From: Christensenella sp. UBA1782
Lineage (GTDB): Bacteria > Bacillota > Clostridia > Christensenellales > DTU072
NCBI GenBank assembly: GCA_002315475.1
Contig: DCGI01000084.1
Location: 1-15,491, forward strand
DNA length: 15,491 bases
Direction of reading: 5' to 3'
Shown: piece by piece, positions 12,764 to 15,491 of the stretch
Layout: each line of letters starts with the position of its first letter
Position numbering within the stretch: position 1 is the first letter of the stretch
Made by a program: the position numbers and the translations under genes
The notes under the pieces: generated by a model
Databases searched by the model: none
Told to the model about the DNA's origin: nothing
The model's input: only the letters and a program-made list of their open reading frames with translations

Positions 12764-13933
12764 TTATTCGGGAAACTTTGTCTTTTCGTCTGCGGCTTGC
12801 GTTTCGGTTTGAAGCCATTGCATAACGGCGTTGTCAAAGGTTACGGAAACGTTTTCTCCGTTGCCGTTTATCGTACGCATATCGGGAAAAGGCTCTTTGT
12901 CGGCAAGGGTACAGAAGTTATAGCCGATGGTTTTTGCCAAAAAATGACTGATAGTCGCTTGCGAACCGTTCGGTAACGTAACCGCCTTTTCAAACACCGT
13001 CCATCGGCACCCTTCGGGGACGTTTGTACAGCGGCACAGTTTTTCCCAGGTTTTCTTTTGATTCTTTTCGTAGGAAATAATGGGATCGGTTTTTGCGGAT
13101 ACCATCCAAATCGGAATATCGGCGACTTTCCGTAATTCGGATTCCGACGGCGTTTTGGTGGCGCACAAAATAACCGCCTTTGCAAAATAATCGGGATTCT
13201 TGATAAGGATATTCCAAGCCAATCCGCCACCGGCAGAACCGCCCATAAGATAGATTTTTTCGGTATCGATGCTTTCTTGATGGGTATCCACAAAAGAACG
13301 GATACCCTCGGTAACTTTTTGCGTTTGCAATACGGAAACGGTCGTTTCGGGAAGTTTCGGCATCCACAAGTATGCTCCCCCTTCCGAAAAAAGACTCTGC
13401 ATATCCTCTCTTGTCCAATAAAGCAAACCGCTATCGGTAAAACTTCGGTCGGTAAAGCCATGAAATTTTCCATGCAGATAAATCACCAACGGAAATTTCC
13501 CTTCTTTTTCGGGAGCAAAATATGCGTATCGCAAGCCGTTTTCGGCGGTTTCCAACACAAATCCGTTTGCCGTCATTTCTTCCTCCTCCGATTCTTCCGT
13601 ATCGTCTTTTCTTCCTTCTTCCGCTTCTTCGTTCTGCTCGCCCGTCTGCGATTCTTCTTCGACTTCTTCGTTCTGCTCGCCCGTCTGCGATTCTTCTTCC
13701 GTTTCTTCGTTTTTCTCGCCCGTTTGCGGTTCTTCTTCGGCAGGGTTTTCGTCGGGATTTTTCCCTTCTTCGACAAACTCCGAAGACGGTTCTTCTTGCG
13801 TTTCCTGTTCTTCCGTTTGCGTTTCCTCCCGTATTTCGGGTTGGGAAGGCGGCTCGACAATAGTATTCTTGTCGCACCCTACAAGAACGAAACAGAGTAT
13901 AAGCAGAAAAGCACCGAACAATCTTTTTTTCAT
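12764..13933 (-). CDS. Alpha/beta-hydrolase (esterase-like) lipoprotein with acidic repeat linker
   Basis: A 389-residue secreted lipoprotein. The signal peptide ends in the lipobox LVGC with Cys20. Residues about 21-120 are a Glu/Gln/Pro-rich linker that includes three 13-residue repeats (66-104). From about 125 an alpha/beta-hydrolase domain follows: LVIYLHG (149-155, oxyanion region), GGSAGGG with nucleophile Ser233, SAKTDP with Asp283 as likely acid, and SH with His330. The closest families are feruloyl-esterase or polyhydroxybutyrate-depolymerase-like esterases; a surface esterase acting on polysaccharide side groups is plausible but the substrate is not known. The start at 13933 is 2 bp after the MATE stop and has only a weak Shine-Dalgarno, so expression is probably coupled to the transporter gene. 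The stop lies 8 bp from the convergent TIR gene, with no clear terminator between them. Confidence 0.88.
   Translation of the reverse strand: MKKRLFGAFLLILCFVLVGCDKNTIVEPPSQPEIREETQTEEQETQEEPSSEFVEEGKNPDENPAEEEPQTGEKNEETEEESQTGEQNEEVEEESQTGEQNEEAEEGRKDDTEESEEEEMTANGFVLETAENGLRYAYFAPEKEGKFPLVIYLHGKFHGFTDRSFTDSGLLYWTREDMQSLFSEGGAYLWMPKLPETTVSVLQTQKVTEGIRSFVDTHQESIDTEKIYLMGGSAGGGLAWNILIKNPDYFAKAVILCATKTPSESELRKVADIPIWMVSAKTDPIISYEKNQKKTWEKLCRCTNVPEGCRWTVFEKAVTLPNGSQATISHFLAKTIGYNFCTLADKEPFPDMRTINGNGENVSVTFDNAVMQWLQTETQAADEKTKFPE
13622..13738 (-). repeat. Three tandem 39-bp repeats in the esterase linker
   Basis: Copies at 13622-13660, 13661-13699 and 13700-13738 encode EEESQTGEQNEE-type 13-residue units. 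The first two differ only in their first two bases; the third has several substitutions. Near identity suggests recent expansion, and the number of units may vary between strains. Confidence 0.9.
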
Positions 13934-13935
13934 GG

Positions 13936-15321
13936 TCAGACGATTTTATTCAGCCAAATCCTTTTTTTCAGGAACACATACCCCACAATACATTTTAATA
14001 CGTCGATACCCGTACAGATCGCATAGAGCGGAAGAATATCGAGATGGGTAAAGCGGGACAGAATCAACGCCAACGGGAACGACACCAAACAAATAAATCC
14101 GCTGTCGTAGATGAACGTAATAATGGTTTTCCCGCCCGAACGCAACGTAAAGTAGCAACAGTGCATAAAGCTTTGCACCACCATAAGACACGCCGCAACC
14201 CGTAGCAGGCTACAGGCGATTTCTTTCACTTCCTCGGTCGTATTATAGATTTCGGGAATGTATTGAGAAACGGCAAACAGTATACCGCCCATCACCAAGC
14301 CGATTAAGACGCCGAACGTAATCATCTTCCGGTCTTCGTCTACCGCTCTGTCGAACTCTCCCGCGCCGAGATATTTGCCGATGATGATACCCACCGCATT
14401 GCCCAAAGCGATATAGGATATATTAAAAACGTTAAAAACCGTCCCTGCGATATTATAAGCGGCTACGACGGCAAGACCTCTCGTACTGTAACACTGCGCA
14501 AGGGCACTGACGCCCGCCGCCCACATGGTTTCGTTGATAAACAACGGCAAACCTTTGCGTACGATACTCTTGACAAGTTTTGAGTCGATACGAAACAAGT
14601 GCCGAAATGCTCCGACGATAAAAGGATACCTATCTCTGCGCACCCAAACGGCAACCATCAAAACGGCAAGCTCGATAAAGCGGGAAACGACGGTAGCGAT
14701 TGCCGCGCCTTTTACGCCCAAGCATGGTGCCCCGAACGAACCGAAAATCAAAATATAATTGCCGATGCAGTTGACGATGACCGCCACGAATCCCGCCACC
14801 ATGGGCAGAACGGTTTTTTCGGTTTCCCGCAAAGTACTGCCGTAAACCTGCGAGATCGTGTACGGAACCAATCCGATCAGCATAATCCATAAATACTCTT
14901 CGGCATACCCGAGCGTTGCGACCAAATCCCCTTCCCGACTGCCGTCGTTTAGATAAAGGGAAATCAATTCCTTGCGAAAAAGGATTAGGATACCCATCGC
15001 CAATACCGCCAAAAGAACGCAAATCAACAGTTTGAAGCGGAACGTTTGACGAACCCCTTCCTCGTCTTTTTTGCCGTAAAACTGCGAAGTAAAGATACCG
15101 GCACCCGAAACCATTCCGAAAATACAGAGGTTAAAAACGAAAACGAGTTGGTTGACGATGGCGACGCCCGACATTTGTTCGGTACCCACCTGTCCGACCA
15201 TGACGTTATCCAACAAATTGACGAAATTGGTAACCCCGTTTTGAATCATAATAGGCAGAGTGACCGCAAGGATTAACTTATAAAAGTTTTTATCGCCGAA
15301 ATATTTTTTCCAGAAATTCAT
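13936..15321 (-). CDS. MATE-family multidrug/metabolite efflux transporter
   Basis: A 461-residue integral membrane protein with about 12 hydrophobic helices and no cleaved signal, fitting the MATE family: cation-coupled exporters of drugs or metabolites. Supporting stretches are ILAVTLPIMIQNGVTNFVNLLDNVMVGQVG (split here as ILAVTLPIMIQNG and LLDNVMVGQVG, about 17-45), ASGIFTSQF-like SGAGIFTSQFYGKKD (72-86) and the second-half counterpart GNAVGIIIGKYLGAG. The transported substrate cannot be read. The start at 15321 gives MNFWKKYFGDKNFYK, as in relatives; a later Met would remove half of helix 1. The proposed -10 box ends only 9 nt before this ATG and no Shine-Dalgarno is present, so the mRNA may be leaderless. 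The esterase gene follows after 2 bp. Confidence 0.9.
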   Translation of the reverse strand: MNFWKKYFGDKNFYKLILAVTLPIMIQNGVTNFVNLLDNVMVGQVGTEQMSGVAIVNQLVFVFNLCIFGMVSGAGIFTSQFYGKKDEEGVRQTFRFKLLICVLLAVLAMGILILFRKELISLYLNDGSREGDLVATLGYAEEYLWIMLIGLVPYTISQVYGSTLRETEKTVLPMVAGFVAVIVNCIGNYILIFGSFGAPCLGVKGAAIATVVSRFIELAVLMVAVWVRRDRYPFIVGAFRHLFRIDSKLVKSIVRKGLPLFINETMWAAGVSALAQCYSTRGLAVVAAYNIAGTVFNVFNISYIALGNAVGIIIGKYLGAGEFDRAVDEDRKMITFGVLIGLVMGGILFAVSQYIPEIYNTTEEVKEIACSLLRVAACLMVVQSFMHCCYFTLRSGGKTIITFIYDSGFICLVSFPLALILSRFTHLDILPLYAICTGIDVLKCIVGYVFLKKRIWLNKIV

Positions 15322-15330
15322 AACAACGGG

Positions 15331-15359
15331 ATAATACCATATTTTTTTCTTTTTTTCAA
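15331..15359 (-). promoter_or_regulatory. Promoter of the MATE-esterase operon
   Basis: On the minus strand, TTGAAA (15359-15354), 17-bp spacer, TATTAT (15336-15331) preceded by TGG. The 15 bases AAAAAAATATGGTAT (15348-15334) are identical to 10604-10618 in the TIR-gene promoter. Confidence 0.72.
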
Positions 15360-15391
15360 TCTATTTTTACCGATTCTTTCTTCGGCTTTTG

Positions 15392-15491
15392 AAAGGAGTG
15401 GTCAATAGGAAGGGATTTTGGAAGAAACGAAGGAAAGTTGCAAACGGTCTACTACGACCGCACGTTTCGTTCCAATATTTGTCAAAACTAT
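15392..15491 (-). repeat. Inverted repeat P, right copy (100 bp to window end)
   Basis: The reverse complement matches 10352-10450 end to end. The divergent patch here forms a different inner stem, CGGTC with GACCG, at nearly the same place. Relative to the downstream gene (MATE here, TIR on the left) both copies face the same way. The element may extend beyond the window. Confidence 0.85.

Noticed and set aside
12750..12770. GAATA/TATTC hairpin between the convergent TIR and esterase genes as a terminator
   Set aside because: Only a 5-bp A/T-rich stem with a 10-nt loop and no T-run.
13277..14026. A plus-strand frame with a Phe/Arg-rich repeat opposite the esterase linker
   Set aside because: The repeat is the complement of the 39-bp Glu-rich units; there is no promoter or ribosome site.

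Overview
This looks like a chromosomal segment of a Gram-positive-type bacterium, most likely an uncultured gut Clostridia-like Firmicute. The reasons are the two lipoprotein signal peptides, strong AAGGAG-type ribosome sites, textbook TTGACA/TATAAT promoters, a BioY biotin-uptake component, a BspA-type leucine-rich repeat and Cys-rich repeats of a kind common in gut Firmicutes. The lineage call is inference. Genes are packed tightly and nearly all lie on the minus strand.

Right to left on the minus strand, positions 10176 to 396 form one probable eight-gene operon with gaps of 1-16 bp or a 4-bp overlap. Its order is a GNAT-like acyltransferase-domain protein, a GH78 alpha-L-rhamnosidase-type glycosidase, a GNAT acetyltransferase, a Gfo/Idh/MocA oxidoreductase, two paralogous type I phosphodiesterase/pyrophosphatase-like enzymes (one soluble, one membrane-anchored), a fused DAHP synthase/3-dehydroquinate synthase (first two shikimate steps in one chain), and BioY. 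A consensus promoter at 10206-10234 sits on a perfect palindrome, so the operon is probably regulated. The first six genes look like handling of imported rhamnosylated or otherwise modified sugars. The shikimate fusion and BioY look like housekeeping cargo in the same transcript. Beyond bioY, a separate consensus promoter drives a lipoprotein that runs off the left edge.

The 510-bp gap at 10177-10686 is rich in structure. It holds two direct ~105-bp repeats (D1, D2) flanking a ~100-bp hairpin-forming repeat (P), then a palindrome and a promoter. Rightward from it runs a gene for a zinc-ribbon/TIR/Cys-repeat/transmembrane/LRR protein, broken into two frames at a run of seven A's. Convergent with it are a MATE transporter gene and an alpha/beta-hydrolase lipoprotein gene (15321 to 12764). 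A second P copy lies in inverted orientation at 15392-15491, so the TIR-esterase-MATE block is bracketed by inverted repeats. The TIR and MATE promoters also share an identical 15-bp core.

The most unusual items are the TIR/LRR membrane protein with its homopolymer frameshift, the P/D repeat family, a MATE mRNA that may be leaderless, and the shikimate fusion embedded in a glycoside/phosphodiesterase operon. No tRNA, rRNA, CRISPR array, transposase or integrase was seen.
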